A stretch of 64,000 bases of DNA from Paenalcaligenes hermetiae (GTDB taxonomy: Bacteria > Pseudomonadota > Gammaproteobacteria > Burkholderiales > Burkholderiaceae_B). Location: the NCBI RefSeq assembly GCF_039543645.1, contig NZ_BAABKD010000007.1, positions 1 through 64,000 on the forward strand, written 5' to 3'. The stretch's first letter is position 1; every line of letters starts with the position of its first letter. A program made the position numbers and the translations under genes. This document shows, in pieces, positions 8,601-16,532 of the stretch. Below the pieces are notes generated by a model. It was given only the letters and a program-made list of their open reading frames with translations. It was not told where the DNA came from and did not search any database.

Positions 8601-11245
8601 TTTACAACTTTAGCGCGGCTTAAGCGGCTTTTTGCGGCTTCGGCTAAATAGCCTGCCAGTTTTAAGCGTTGCGCTTCGCCACCAGAAAGGGTGGGAACCG
8701 GCTGCCCTAAAGTTAAATACCCCAAGCCCACATCAGCAAGAGGTGCTAAGCCTCGCTGCACATCTTGTAAGCCGGCAAAAAAATCGATGGCTTCATCAAC
8801 GGTCATGTCTAAGACCTCGTCAATGGATGCGTTTCGGCCTAAATGCTCTAGGCGAATTTCTAATATCTCGGGGCGGAAACGCTTACCATCGCAATCGGGG
8901 CAGCGTAAGTAAACATCCGATAAAAACTGCATTTCGATATGCTCAAAGCCTGTGCCCCCACAAGTGGGACATCGTCCTGCGCCACTATTAAAGCTAAATG
9001 TGCCAGGCTTATAATCGCGCTCTATGGCTAAAGGGGCGCGGGCAAAGAGCTTACGTATGGCATCAAAGGCACCGACATAACTAGCCGGGTTAGAGCGAGC
9101 GGTGCGACCAATAGGGGATTGATCTACCATTACGACTTCGGCTATTTGATCCGCACCGACTAAGCAATCAAAATCGCCAGGTGCTTCGGTAGCCTCGCCA
9201 AAATGTTTAAGTAAGGCTGGGTATAAAACATCTTGGATAAGGGTGGATTTACCAGAGCCAGAGACGCCAGTGACACAAACGAGGCGCTCTAATGGAAAAT
9301 CCACCGTGATATTTTTGAGATTATGGGCACGCACGCCAGTAAGAGTTAAGCGCGGTGTAGTCGTTTTTACCGGCTGAGGGTGCGGAGCGGTAATTTGCTT
9401 TTTACCACTGAGGTAGTCTCCGGTGAGAGTAGAGGCGTGGCGTAGTGCTGCTGGTGAGCCATCGAATAAAATATGCCCCCCAGCCTTACCTGGCCCAGGC
9501 CCAATGTCTAAGATGCGATCGGCGGCCACCATGACTTGCGGATCATGCTCTACAACGACGAGCGTATTGCCATTATTACGTAGGCGTTGCATGATCTGGA
9601 CGATACGGTGCATATCATGTGGGTGTAAGCCGATAGAGGGTTCGTCTAAAACAAACAGCGTGTTGACCAATGATGTGCCCAAAGCGGTGGTAAGGTTGAT
9701 GCGCTGAACCTCACCCCCAGAAAGGGTGCGGCTTTGGCGGTCTAAGGATAAATAGCCAAGGCCTACCTCGCATAAAAAACCAAGTCGGGTGTTGATCTCC
9801 TCTCGTAAGAGCTGGGTGGCGGCGTTAAGCTCACCATCAAAACGGAGCTGTTGGAAAAAGGTGCGTACCGATTCGATAGGAAGCCGCATTAAGTCATGAA
9901 TATGCAACCCTGGCATCTGGTTGAGTTGCTCTTGGCTCCATTCTGCTGTTACGGGCATAAAGCGGGTATAGGGTTGTGGATCATGGGCATGCGTGTGTTG
10001 ACCCAACCGCCACAATAGAGCATCGGCTTTTAATCGCGAGCCCCGACAGCTGGGGCAAGTGGTATAGCTGCGATACTTAGATAGCATGACACGGACGTGC
10101 ATTTTGTAGGCTCGGGTTTCTTGCCAGTCAAAGTAGCGAGCGACACCGTACCACTGTTGCTTCCAAGCACGTGCTCCACCTTTAAACTCGGGGTCACCGT
10201 AAATCACCCAGTCTTTTTCTGCTTGACTAAGCTGCTGCCATGGTACCGCCAAACGAATAGCAGCTTGTTTCGCATACCGCTCTAGGTCTTTTTGGTGCAC
10301 ACGGTTTGAGTCGGTTTGCCATGGTTTAATGGCGCCTTCGAGTAAGCTTTTGCTTTCGTCAGGAATAACTAAACCGTAATCAATTCCCATCACACGCCCA
10401 AAACCCTTACATGTTTCACAGGCTCCCAATGGGGAGTTAAAAGAAAAAGTGCTGGGTTGAGGGGCACTGTAATCAATATCGCAGGTAGCACAGTGAAGGC
10501 CGGCGCTAAAAGACCACTCCTGCTCTTTTTTTTCCTCATCCAGAGCAAACACACTAAGATGGCCATTGCCATAATGTAGGGCGGCGTCTAGGGCCTCCAT
10601 CACACGGCTAGGCTCAGCACGGCTTAAGCGGAAACGATCTTGAATAACGTATAAACGTTGGGTGGCTGATTTAGATTTTTTTGAGGACGTGTGCTGTGGT
10701 TCGTGCAGGCGAGTGTAGCCTTGTTGCTCTAAAAATTGTTTGATTTCTTCTTCGCTGAAATTACTTGGTACATCCACAGCAAAAGTGATAACCAAACGAG
10801 GATCTTGCGTTAAGCAGCGCTTTTTTAAGGTTTGAGCGACACGCTGTGCATCTTCGGCGTGAACTGGTTGACCGCATTGTCGGCAGTGAAGGTGGCTGAG
10901 TCGGGCATAGAGGAGCTTGAAGTAGTCATTGAGCTCTGTCATGGTGCCAACGGAACTACGCGAGTTGCGTACGGGGTTTACTTGGTCAATAGCAATAGCC
11001 GGTAAAATTCCTTCGATACGATCGACTTGGGGCTTATCCATGCGATCCAAAAACTGGCGGGCATAAGGAGAAAATGTTTCCACATAACGACGCTGCCCTT
11101 CGGCATAGAGCGTATCAAAGGCCAGAGAGGATTTGCCTGAACCGGATACACCAGTTAGTACAGTGATTTTTCCTGTATCAAAATGCACATTCAGGTTTTT
11201 GAGATTGTTTTGGCGCGCGCCGAAAATGCGAATTTGAGAACTCAT
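5678..11245 (-). CDS. uvrA: Tandem-duplicated UvrA-family ATPase (1855 residues)
   Basis: UvrA is the ABC-type damage sensor of nucleotide excision repair and normally has about 940 residues with two ATPase modules. This protein is twice as long and carries two full UvrA-like halves. Walker A loops (GVSGSGKS) lie near residues 35, 663, 1025 and 1542, each with an LSGGE signature. Both halves keep the CxxC zinc-finger pairs (for example CPTCGGTG and CPDCDGKRF in the first, CAECNGQG and CERCHGQRF in the second) and the RRYVE or RRYLE block after Walker A. The halves join near residue 985. The reading frame is intact. A normal-length uvrA may exist elsewhere; this one could be a specialised paralogue. 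Confidence 0.9.
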   Translation of the reverse strand: MSSQIRIFGARQNNLKNLNVHFDTGKITVLTGVSGSGKSSLAFDTLYAEGQRRYVETFSPYARQFLDRMDKPQVDRIEGILPAIAIDQVNPVRNSRSSVGTMTELNDYFKLLYARLSHLHCRQCGQPVHAEDAQRVAQTLKKRCLTQDPRLVITFAVDVPSNFSEEEIKQFLEQQGYTRLHEPQHTSSKKSKSATQRLYVIQDRFRLSRAEPSRVMEALDAALHYGNGHLSVFALDEEKKEQEWSFSAGLHCATCDIDYSAPQPSTFSFNSPLGACETCKGFGRVMGIDYGLVIPDESKSLLEGAIKPWQTDSNRVHQKDLERYAKQAAIRLAVPWQQLSQAEKDWVIYGDPEFKGGARAWKQQWYGVARYFDWQETRAYKMHVRVMLSKYRSYTTCPSCRGSRLKADALLWRLGQHTHAHDPQPYTRFMPVTAEWSQEQLNQMPGLHIHDLMRLPIESVRTFFQQLRFDGELNAATQLLREEINTRLGFLCEVGLGYLSLDRQSRTLSGGEVQRINLTTALGTSLVNTLFVLDEPSIGLHPHDMHRIVQIMQRLRNNGNTLVVVEHDPQVMVAADRILDIGPGPGKAGGHILFDGSPAALRHASTLTGDYLSGKKQITAPHPQPVKTTTPRLTLTGVRAHNLKNITVDFPLERLVCVTGVSGSGKSTLIQDVLYPALLKHFGEATEAPGDFDCLVGADQIAEVVMVDQSPIGRTARSNPASYVGAFDAIRKLFARAPLAIERDYKPGTFSFNSGAGRCPTCGGTGFEHIEMQFLSDVYLRCPDCDGKRFRPEILEIRLEHLGRNASIDEVLDMTVDEAIDFFAGLQDVQRGLAPLADVGLGYLTLGQPVPTLSGGEAQRLKLAGYLAEAAKSRLSRAKVVKKGKLFLFDEPTTGLHFDDIAKLMQAFRKLLAAGHSLIVIEHNLDVIHAADWVIDLGPYGGTAGGEVVACGTPQALLENTHSLTGNALKTYQQQLIGTTIETEVTEPALPYNANAHPAIQILNAREHNLKNIQVSIPRDTFTVITGVSGSGKSTLAFDILFNEGQRRYLESLNAYARSIVQPAGQPDVDAIYGIPPTVAIEQRTSRGGYKSTVATTTEIHHFLRLLYVKLGTQMCPACHVPVQPQSPEQITAQLLRDYKNQTIHIYAPLIVARKGYYTDLAKWAHTKGYTHLRVDGELLPTDAWPRLDRYQEHNIELPIADILVRAKDEQSLRQAIHDALLHGQQNILIVHQDTELRLSTARACPNCGCSFPEPDPRLFSYNSKHGWCHSCFGTGVSLSGFDAEQSGEESKWLPDEDETSTENKCPSCHGQRLNPVALAFRWHDQGIANLSALSIDDAKHFFQQVQLSQREQEIARDILSEIQNRLAFLQEVGLGYLHLDRAAPTLSGGEAQRIRLAAQLGSNLQGVCYVLDEPTIGLHPRDNRILLQALQRLERNGNTLVVVEHDEDTIRQASHIIDIGPGAGIRGGQVVAQGTLEDIMQNPDSLTGRYLKHPISHPMQDYRPVTDSTPALLVENAHRHNLQNVTARIPLERLTVVTGVSGSGKSTFAREVLLHNLKQKLAQPEQYIWQYCERILDWEQVDRVLEVDQTPIGKTPRSCPATYVGFWDDIRKLFAQTRDAKLRGWNASRFSFNTGDGRCAECNGQGLVTFEMSFLPDIKIPCERCHGQRFNDDTLHVKWQGKHIGEVLQMEVDEAVEYFASHPRILRPLQLLQDVGLGYLTLGQPSPTLSGGEAQRIKLVSELSKVRLDEGLHKTGRASRQPHTLYVLDEPTVGLAMADVEKLLRVLHRLTDAGQTVVVIEHNLDLIAEADWVIDMGPEGGIHGGQLVVEGNVQTVQNTSSSHTGQALTAFLQS

Positions 11246-11310
11246 AGTAATAGCGTGAGGAGCTGAAAAAATAGATATTTGGTATATAAGATGGGATGAG
11301 CTAAAATCTA

Positions 11311-11341
11311 TTGTATGTGTAGCTAAGGTTACTTGTATAAT
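11311..11341 (+). promoter_or_regulatory. Candidate sigma-70 promoter of the 11373 small gene
   Basis: A consensus -10 box, TATAAT at 11336-11341, lies 31 nt upstream of the small ORF. The best -35 candidate, TTGTAT at 11311-11316, gives a long 19-nt spacer, so the -10 is the stronger part of the call. Confidence 0.5.
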
Positions 11342-11372
11342 TCTTAGCTTTGTTTATGTATCGGAGAGTTTC

Positions 11373-11501
11373 ATGGCTGAAATCAAACGCACAAGCCGCA
11401 ACACCCTAGAGCGTCGCTGCTTAGGTAAAGCTTTTAAACGCTTATATGCACGTTCCCCCAAAAGCGTTTTTAAAATGCTTGAAAAAGTGAAGCGTGCTTA
11501 A
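11373..11501 (+). CDS. Unrecognised 42-residue basic protein
   Basis: A complete small ORF runs from ATG 11373 to TAA 11501. It has a good SD (GGAGA at 11363-11367), a TATAAT box upstream and an intrinsic terminator downstream at 11586-11619, so it has the full layout of a gene. The peptide is rich in Lys and Arg (about a third of residues), with one Cys, no hydrophobic stretch and likely amphipathic helices; it begins MAEIKRTSRNTLERR. This suggests a nucleic-acid or ribosome contact, but that is inference. It is not ribosomal protein bS21 and I do not recognise the family. Confidence 0.72.
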   Translation: MAEIKRTSRNTLERRCLGKAFKRLYARSPKSVFKMLEKVKRA

Positions 11502-11585
11502 TTACACTAAAAACAAGGGTAACAGTTTTTGTTGTCGTGTTTAAGCAACGTATAAAAAACAACTACCAATTGTAATTAAGGCAAT

Positions 11586-11619
11586 AAAAACCACAGATTT
11601 ATGATCTGTGGTTTTTTTT
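11586..11619 (+). terminator. Intrinsic terminator after the 42-residue gene
   Basis: AAAAACCACAGAT pairs with ATCTGTGGTTTTT around a five-base loop, followed by a run of eight T. It separates the small gene from the glycosyltransferase. Confidence 0.9.
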
Positions 11620-11673
11620 CGTCTATGATGAATTACTGCTGTGAATTTGTTGTTTTTGAGGAGATTTGCGTTA

Positions 11674-12669
11674 ATGCCTTGGAGATCTGCCTCCTATGTT
11701 CCCCCAGCGTGGCGTTATCAGTTTACGATTTTAACGCCAACGTATAATCGAGCACATACGTTACAACGTGTGTATGAATCGCTATGCGAGCAGACATTTC
11801 AAGATTTCGAGTGGGTGGTCGTGGATGACGGGTCCACAGATCATACAAAAAAACGCATTCAGCAGTGGCAACAAGAAGTCCTTTTCCCTATCCACTATGT
11901 TTGGCAGCCGAATCAACATAAAAAAGCGGCTTTTAATCGTGGCGTGCGTATGGCTCAGGGTGAACTGGTGGTAGCCTTAGATAGTGATGATAGCTTAGAA
12001 GCCAATGCGTTGTATGACATGGCGCGCACATGGAAAGAGATCCCCCAAAAAGAGCGTGAGCGTTTTGTCGCTGTCACGGGGTTATGTAAAACGCCCGAAG
12101 GAAATATTGTAGGGGATATGTATCCTTACGATGTACTGGATGCTAACCCTTTAGATATTCAATTCAAGTTTGGTGTAACCGGTGAAAAGTTTGGCTGCTT
12201 AAGCACTGCTGTTTTGCAGCGCTTTCCTTTTCCAGAGAATATTGAAGGTTTTGTTCCCGAAAGCCTTGTGTGGCGGAGCATGGCGCGAGCTGGTTATCTG
12301 ACACGATTTGTCAATCAGGTGTACAGGGTGTATCACGATAGTAGCGATTCTTTATCTCGACAAGGAAAAAATAATGCTGCTACCCATGCTTTAGGATTGT
12401 GGTTGTTGGCCTATGATACGGTTGTGGATAGCTTGCCCTGGTTTCATTACAAACCTGTGGCGTTTATCAAAGCGGGTATGAGATATACACGCTTTGCACT
12501 ACACATGAGGGATCAATCCATAGCTCGTCCTCATGGCTATCGGTTGCATGGGCTAGGGGCTATTGCTTTGGTCGTAGCGACAGCCCCATTTGGGTTATTG
12601 CTTTTTTTGAGAGATAAGCTCCACATGGGGGGAAGACCTAGTGACGCTGATCGGAAGCGGGTTGCATAA
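11674..12669 (+). CDS. Family 2 glycosyltransferase
   Basis: The protein has a GT-A fold typical of inverting sugar transferases. With the start at ATG 11674 (GAGGAG at 11658-11663 upstream), the motif FTILTPTYNR opens the domain, VVDDGSTD is at about 49-56 and the metal-binding ALDSDD is near 101-106. A hydrophobic segment close to the C-terminus (GAIALVVATAPFGLLLF) could anchor it to the membrane. An in-frame GTG at 11641 would add 11 residues. No other cell-surface sugar genes are near, so the acceptor cannot be inferred. The 3' end overlaps the convergent gene at 12638 by 32 bp. Confidence 0.85.
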   Translation: MPWRSASYVPPAWRYQFTILTPTYNRAHTLQRVYESLCEQTFQDFEWVVVDDGSTDHTKKRIQQWQQEVLFPIHYVWQPNQHKKAAFNRGVRMAQGELVVALDSDDSLEANALYDMARTWKEIPQKERERFVAVTGLCKTPEGNIVGDMYPYDVLDANPLDIQFKFGVTGEKFGCLSTAVLQRFPFPENIEGFVPESLVWRSMARAGYLTRFVNQVYRVYHDSSDSLSRQGKNNAATHALGLWLLAYDTVVDSLPWFHYKPVAFIKAGMRYTRFALHMRDQSIARPHGYRLHGLGAIALVVATAPFGLLLFLRDKLHMGGRPSDADRKRVA

Positions 12670-13111
12670 AAGCTAAGTGGGTACTCGCTTCGTTCTCGTC
12701 TGCAAGTGGGTCTGTGCTTAAATCAAAGGGCAAAATTTCCTGAAGGGTTTCTCCCCAAGCGTTTTCGTCGCCCTCGTGATTAATTTTGATGTACTTGATG
12801 GATTCGATATCACTACGTTGAATTGCCCACATGAAACGACAGCTATAGGTTTCATTTTCATTGACCTTAAAGCCGCCCTGGCTACCTAATAAGCGAGCTT
12901 TAGCCCCACCAATTTGTACGACTGGAATATCTGTATCATCTTCGTTAATATCTAGGGGTATAGCAAATATAGCCCATTCAAAACCGGTTTCACTGGCATC
13001 CACCAGCTCAACTAAGACCGGCTTGCCCAAATAGGCACTGAGTGCATCGGCGGTACGGGCTAATAAATCGATGTCATCGGTACTAAATACAAGTGCTGGG
13101 GTATCAGTCAT
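12638..13111 (-). CDS. Unrecognised acidic protein of 157 residues
   Basis: This is a soluble, acidic protein with no signal peptide or membrane segment. The first half contains a pattern like a small alpha/beta domain (MTDTPALVFSTDDIDLLARTADAL, given here only as the start region 1-24, then ELVDASETGFEWAIF). The C-terminal 30 residues are rich in Asp and Glu. I do not recognise a family. It diverges from ettA, with 85 bp between the starts, and its end overlaps the glycosyltransferase by 32 bp. Codon use and composition look like those of its neighbours, so it is probably a real gene. Confidence 0.72.
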   Translation of the reverse strand: MTDTPALVFSTDDIDLLARTADALSAYLGKPVLVELVDASETGFEWAIFAIPLDINEDDTDIPVVQIGGAKARLLGSQGGFKVNENETYSCRFMWAIQRSDIESIKYIKINHEGDENAWGETLQEILPFDLSTDPLADENEASTHLAFMQPASDQRH

Positions 13112-13196
13112 TTTGCTTGGCAGTTCTCAATATATAATGAAGTCGCTTTTTGCGATGCTATGTACTTATAGCCTTATTAATCCTATTTAGGTATCT

Positions 13197-14873
13197 ATGG
13201 CCCAATACGTTTACACCATGAATCGGGTTGGCAAAACTGTGCCACCCAAGCGTCAAATTCTACGCGATATTTCTTTATCTTTCTTCCCCGGTGCCAAAAT
13301 TGGCGTATTGGGGTTAAATGGATCCGGTAAATCCACCTTGCTTCGTATTATGGCAGGTGTAGACAAAGAAATCGATGGCGAAGCCATCCCGATGCCCGGG
13401 ATTAAAATTGGTTACCTGCCTCAAGAGCCCGAGTTGGATCCCAACCAAACCGTGCGCCAAGCTGTAGAGGCTGGCTTAGGCGAGGTCTTTGAGGCGCGGC
13501 AGCGCTTAGATGAGGTTTATGCGGCTTATGCTGAACCCGATGCGGATTTTGATGCGTTGGCAGCAGAGCAAGCCGAGCTCGAGGCCATTATTGCCGCCGC
13601 GGCCACAAGTGGAAGTGATGACACGGATACCCAGATGGAGATTGCCGCTGATGCATTACGTTTGCCTCCTTGGGATGCAGTGATTGGGCATCTATCTGGG
13701 GGGGAAAAGCGTCGTGTGGCTCTGTGTCAGTTATTGTTATCCAAACCTGATATGTTGTTGCTCGATGAACCAACTAACCACCTTGATGCGGAAAGTGTGC
13801 ATTGGTTAGAGCAGTTTTTGAGTAAATTCCCGGGTACGGTGGTAGCTGTTACTCACGATCGTTACTTTTTAGATAATGCCGCAGAGTGGATTTTGGAGCT
13901 AGACCGTGGGCATGGGATTCCATGGAAAGGTAACTATAGCTCCTGGTTAGAGCAAAAAGAAAATCGCTTAAAGCAAGAGGAGGCTCAAGAGTCGGCACGT
14001 CAGCGTACGATCCGTAAAGAGCTGGAGTGGGTACGTCAAAACCCGAAAGGTCGTCAGGCCAAGTCTAAAGCGCGCTTGAATCGGTTCGAGGAGCTTGCCT
14101 CCCATGATTATCAGCGTCGCAATGAGACCCAAGAGATTTTTATTCCCGTGGCAGAGCGTCTTGGTAATGAAGTCATCGAGTTTAAAAACGTCTCAAAGGG
14201 TTACGGCGATCGCTTATTAATTGATGATTTGAGCTTTACGATTCCCCCTGGTGCCATTGTTGGGATTATCGGACCAAACGGTGCGGGTAAGTCCACTTTA
14301 TTCCGAATGATTGCTGGGCAAGAGCAGCCGGATCAGGGGGAAATTAAAATTGGTCAAACCGTACAGTTGGCTTATGTAGATCAGTCTCGCTCCTCTTTAC
14401 CTGCGGATAAAACTGTTTTTGAGGCCATATCCGAAGGCGGTTCAGATATTTTACAAGTAGGGCGTTTTGAAATCCCTGCTCGTGCTTATATTGGTCGTTT
14501 TAATTTCCGTGGTGCAGATCAAAATAAAATTGTGGGTAAGCTTTCTGGCGGGGAGCGAGGTCGTTTGCATTTAGCAAAAACACTCGCTTCTGGGGGTAAT
14601 GTTTTACTTTTGGACGAGCCCTCTAACGACCTAGACGTAGAAACCTTACGTGCGCTTGAGGATGCGCTATTAGAGTACGCCGGTAGTGTATTAGTCATCA
14701 GCCATGACCGCTGGTTCTTAGATCGTATCGCCACTCATATTCTTGCCTTTGAAGGGGACTCTCACGTGGAGTTCTTTAGCGGGAACTACCAGGAATACGA
14801 GGAAGATAAGCGTCGTCGACTTGGCGAGGACGCCGCCCAGCCTAAGCGGATTCGTTATAAACCACTTAAATAA
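13197..14873 (+). CDS. ettA: Energy-dependent translational throttle protein EttA
   Basis: This ABC-F protein binds the ribosomal E site and gates elongation according to the ATP/ADP ratio. It has two ATPase domains: Walker A GLNGSGKST at 39-47 and GPNGAGKST near 358, signatures LSGGEKRR and LSGGERGR, and Walker B blocks LLLDEPTNHLD and LLLDEPSNDLD. The linker between them (about 245-320) holds the charged helical arm that touches tRNA. At 558 residues it matches E. coli EttA (555), and the N-terminus MAQYVYTM is typical. A terminator follows at 14882. Confidence 0.97.
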   Translation: MAQYVYTMNRVGKTVPPKRQILRDISLSFFPGAKIGVLGLNGSGKSTLLRIMAGVDKEIDGEAIPMPGIKIGYLPQEPELDPNQTVRQAVEAGLGEVFEARQRLDEVYAAYAEPDADFDALAAEQAELEAIIAAAATSGSDDTDTQMEIAADALRLPPWDAVIGHLSGGEKRRVALCQLLLSKPDMLLLDEPTNHLDAESVHWLEQFLSKFPGTVVAVTHDRYFLDNAAEWILELDRGHGIPWKGNYSSWLEQKENRLKQEEAQESARQRTIRKELEWVRQNPKGRQAKSKARLNRFEELASHDYQRRNETQEIFIPVAERLGNEVIEFKNVSKGYGDRLLIDDLSFTIPPGAIVGIIGPNGAGKSTLFRMIAGQEQPDQGEIKIGQTVQLAYVDQSRSSLPADKTVFEAISEGGSDILQVGRFEIPARAYIGRFNFRGADQNKIVGKLSGGERGRLHLAKTLASGGNVLLLDEPSNDLDVETLRALEDALLEYAGSVLVISHDRWFLDRIATHILAFEGDSHVEFFSGNYQEYEEDKRRRLGEDAAQPKRIRYKPLK

Positions 14874-14881
14874 TATTAGTA

Positions 14882-14912
14882 GACAGCCACTTTATGTGGC
14901 TGTTACATTTTT
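14882..14912 (+). terminator. Intrinsic terminator of ettA
   Basis: ACAGCCAC pairs with GTGGCTGT around a TTTAT loop, followed by a T-rich run, starting just after the ettA stop. Confidence 0.82.
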
Positions 14913-15011
14913 TGCGGCCATTAACAGAAATATGCAATTACTGGCTTGAGTCTATAGTAGGCCAGAGGTATGGTAAAGGTAATGGAATTGAATCATGCTA
15001 AGGAGTGCATT

Positions 15012-15239
15012 ATGAAACGATCGACCACATTAAAAGCTTTGTCTGCTACTGCTTTGTGCTTTGTGATGGCGGGTTGCTCAACATGGGACAGTATGAGCTC
15101 GCGTCAAAAAGGAGCAACGGCAGGAGCTGGCGTAGGTGGGGTCGCTGGTGCGGCTATTAGCGGAGGAAGCGTATTGGGTACTGTTGGTGGTGCGGCGATT
15201 GGTGGCGTTGTAGGTGACCAAATCGGCAAGCGCCAATAG
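15012..15239 (+). CDS. osmB: OsmB-like glycine-zipper lipoprotein
   Basis: This 75-residue envelope lipoprotein has an N-terminal signal with lipobox VMAGC (Cys22 as lipidation site), followed by a polar stretch and a glycine-zipper segment (GATAGAGVGGVAGAAI, then GTVGGAAIGGVVG). Order and spacing match E. coli OsmB (72 residues), an osmotic- and stationary-phase-induced lipoprotein. The ATG at 15012 is chosen because AAGGAG lies 7 nt upstream; a longer in-frame start at 14970 would bury the signal peptide. It is flanked by terminators and so is monocistronic. The exact role is unknown. Confidence 0.85.
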   Translation: MKRSTTLKALSATALCFVMAGCSTWDSMSSRQKGATAGAGVGGVAGAAISGGSVLGTVGGAAIGGVVGDQIGKRQ

Positions 15240-15261
15240 GCTTCAAGGTATCAAGACAAGC

Positions 15262-15295
15262 ACCCCATCTGGTGGTTACCAGATGGGGTTTTTTA
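15262..15295 (+). terminator. Intrinsic terminator of the OsmB-like gene
   Basis: A 12-bp perfect stem, ACCCCATCTGGT with ACCAGATGGGGT around GGTT, is followed by six T. Confidence 0.92.
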
Positions 15296-15301
15296 TACGA
15301 T

Positions 15302-15565
15302 TTATTTTTGCAAGTGGGGTGGTAGCTCGATTTTAACTTCGAGCACTTCGAGAGCATCTTGTCGATCAACATTGACTTGAATGTCATTCGGCTCGATTTT
15401 GACGTAACGTGAGATGACCTCAATGAGCTCTTTTTGGAGGCGAGGCAAATAGTCGGGACTGACCCCACCTTGGCCGCGTTCATTAATAAGAATCAGTTGT
15501 AGGCGGTCCTTGGCGACGCTAGCAGTGTTTTTTTTCTTGCCCGTAAAAAAGGAGAGCAGAGACAT
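15302..15565 (-). CDS. minE: Cell division topological specificity factor MinE
   Basis: MinE stimulates MinD ATPase at the membrane and drives the oscillation that keeps MinC away from midcell. The 87 residues fit. The N-terminal membrane and MinD-contact region (MSLLSFF, then ASVAKDRLQLIL) is followed by the dimerising topological-specificity domain. It is the last gene of minC-minD-minE, starting 2 nt after the minD stop. Confidence 0.97.
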   Translation of the reverse strand: MSLLSFFTGKKKNTASVAKDRLQLILINERGQGGVSPDYLPRLQKELIEVISRYVKIEPNDIQVNVDRQDALEVLEVKIELPPHLQK

Positions 15566-15567
15566 AA

Positions 15568-16383
15568 TTATTTACCCCCGAAGAGGCGCTTAAGAAAGCT
15601 GGGTTTTTCGTATTCTACAAAGCGTAGGGGGCGAGTTTCGCCTAAATAGCGAGCAACCACATCTTCGTAGGCCTGAGCTGCAGGACTGTTTTCAAGGTGA
15701 ATCACAGGAGTGCCTTGGTTGGAAGCATGAAGAACGTCTTCGGATTCTGGAATTACCCCAATGAGTTCAATGCGAAGAATATCCTCTATGTCTTGTAAGG
15801 ATAACATTTCACCGGCTAGGACTCGTTTGGCGCTGTAGCGACTAATTAGCAAGTATTCCTTAATGGGAGGATCGCTATTTTCGGCACGTTGGGATTTAGC
15901 GGAAAGTATTCCTAAGATACGATCAGAGTCACGTACTGAAGAGACTTCAGGGTTAGTAACCACAATTGCATCATCAGCGAAGTAGGAGGCCATCAAGGCA
16001 CCGGTCTCTATGCCTGCGGGGGAGTCACAAACAATATATTCAAAGCCCATTTCTTTTAGGTCATTGAGGACTTTGGCTACCCCTTCTTTGGTTAGGGCGT
16101 CTTTATCGCGTGTTTGTGATGCCGGTAGAATAAAAAGGTTATCAAGATTTTTATCGCGAATTAAAGCCTGATTTAAGCTGGCTTCCTCTTGGATGACATT
16201 AACGAAATCGTAAACGACCCGTCGTTCACAACCCATGATTAAATCCAGGTTACGTAAACCGACATCAAAGTCGATGACTACGGTTTTGTGGCCGCGCATC
16301 GCTAGGCCGGAAGCAAAGCTAGCACTGGTTGTGGTTTTGCCCACACCACCTTTGCCAGAGGTCACCACAATTATTCGCGCCAT
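15568..16383 (-). CDS. minD: Septum site-determining ATPase MinD
   Basis: MinD is a membrane-associated deviant Walker A ATPase that recruits MinC. KGGVGKTT is at 11-18, a second conserved block DFDVGLRNLD at about 38-47, and the C-terminal amphipathic membrane-targeting helix is seen as KPSFLKRLFGGK. The length (271) is normal. It lies 149 nt downstream of minC, a wide gap for this operon that could house a separate promoter for minDE, though I could not single out a convincing one. Confidence 0.98.
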   Translation of the reverse strand: MARIIVVTSGKGGVGKTTTSASFASGLAMRGHKTVVIDFDVGLRNLDLIMGCERRVVYDFVNVIQEEASLNQALIRDKNLDNLFILPASQTRDKDALTKEGVAKVLNDLKEMGFEYIVCDSPAGIETGALMASYFADDAIVVTNPEVSSVRDSDRILGILSAKSQRAENSDPPIKEYLLISRYSAKRVLAGEMLSLQDIEDILRIELIGVIPESEDVLHASNQGTPVIHLENSPAAQAYEDVVARYLGETRPLRFVEYEKPSFLKRLFGGK

Positions 16384-16532
16384 GATGTTATGTATCCTTT
16401 ATCGTTTCGGTTCATGTGTGTTTATTATTATAAAAAATAAAAGCAAAAAGCACTATGAAAGTGATTAGACCAATGTGTAAAAGTTATACCCTCGCATGAT
16501 CTGCGCTGGAGTGCAAGACGTATTAACATCTA

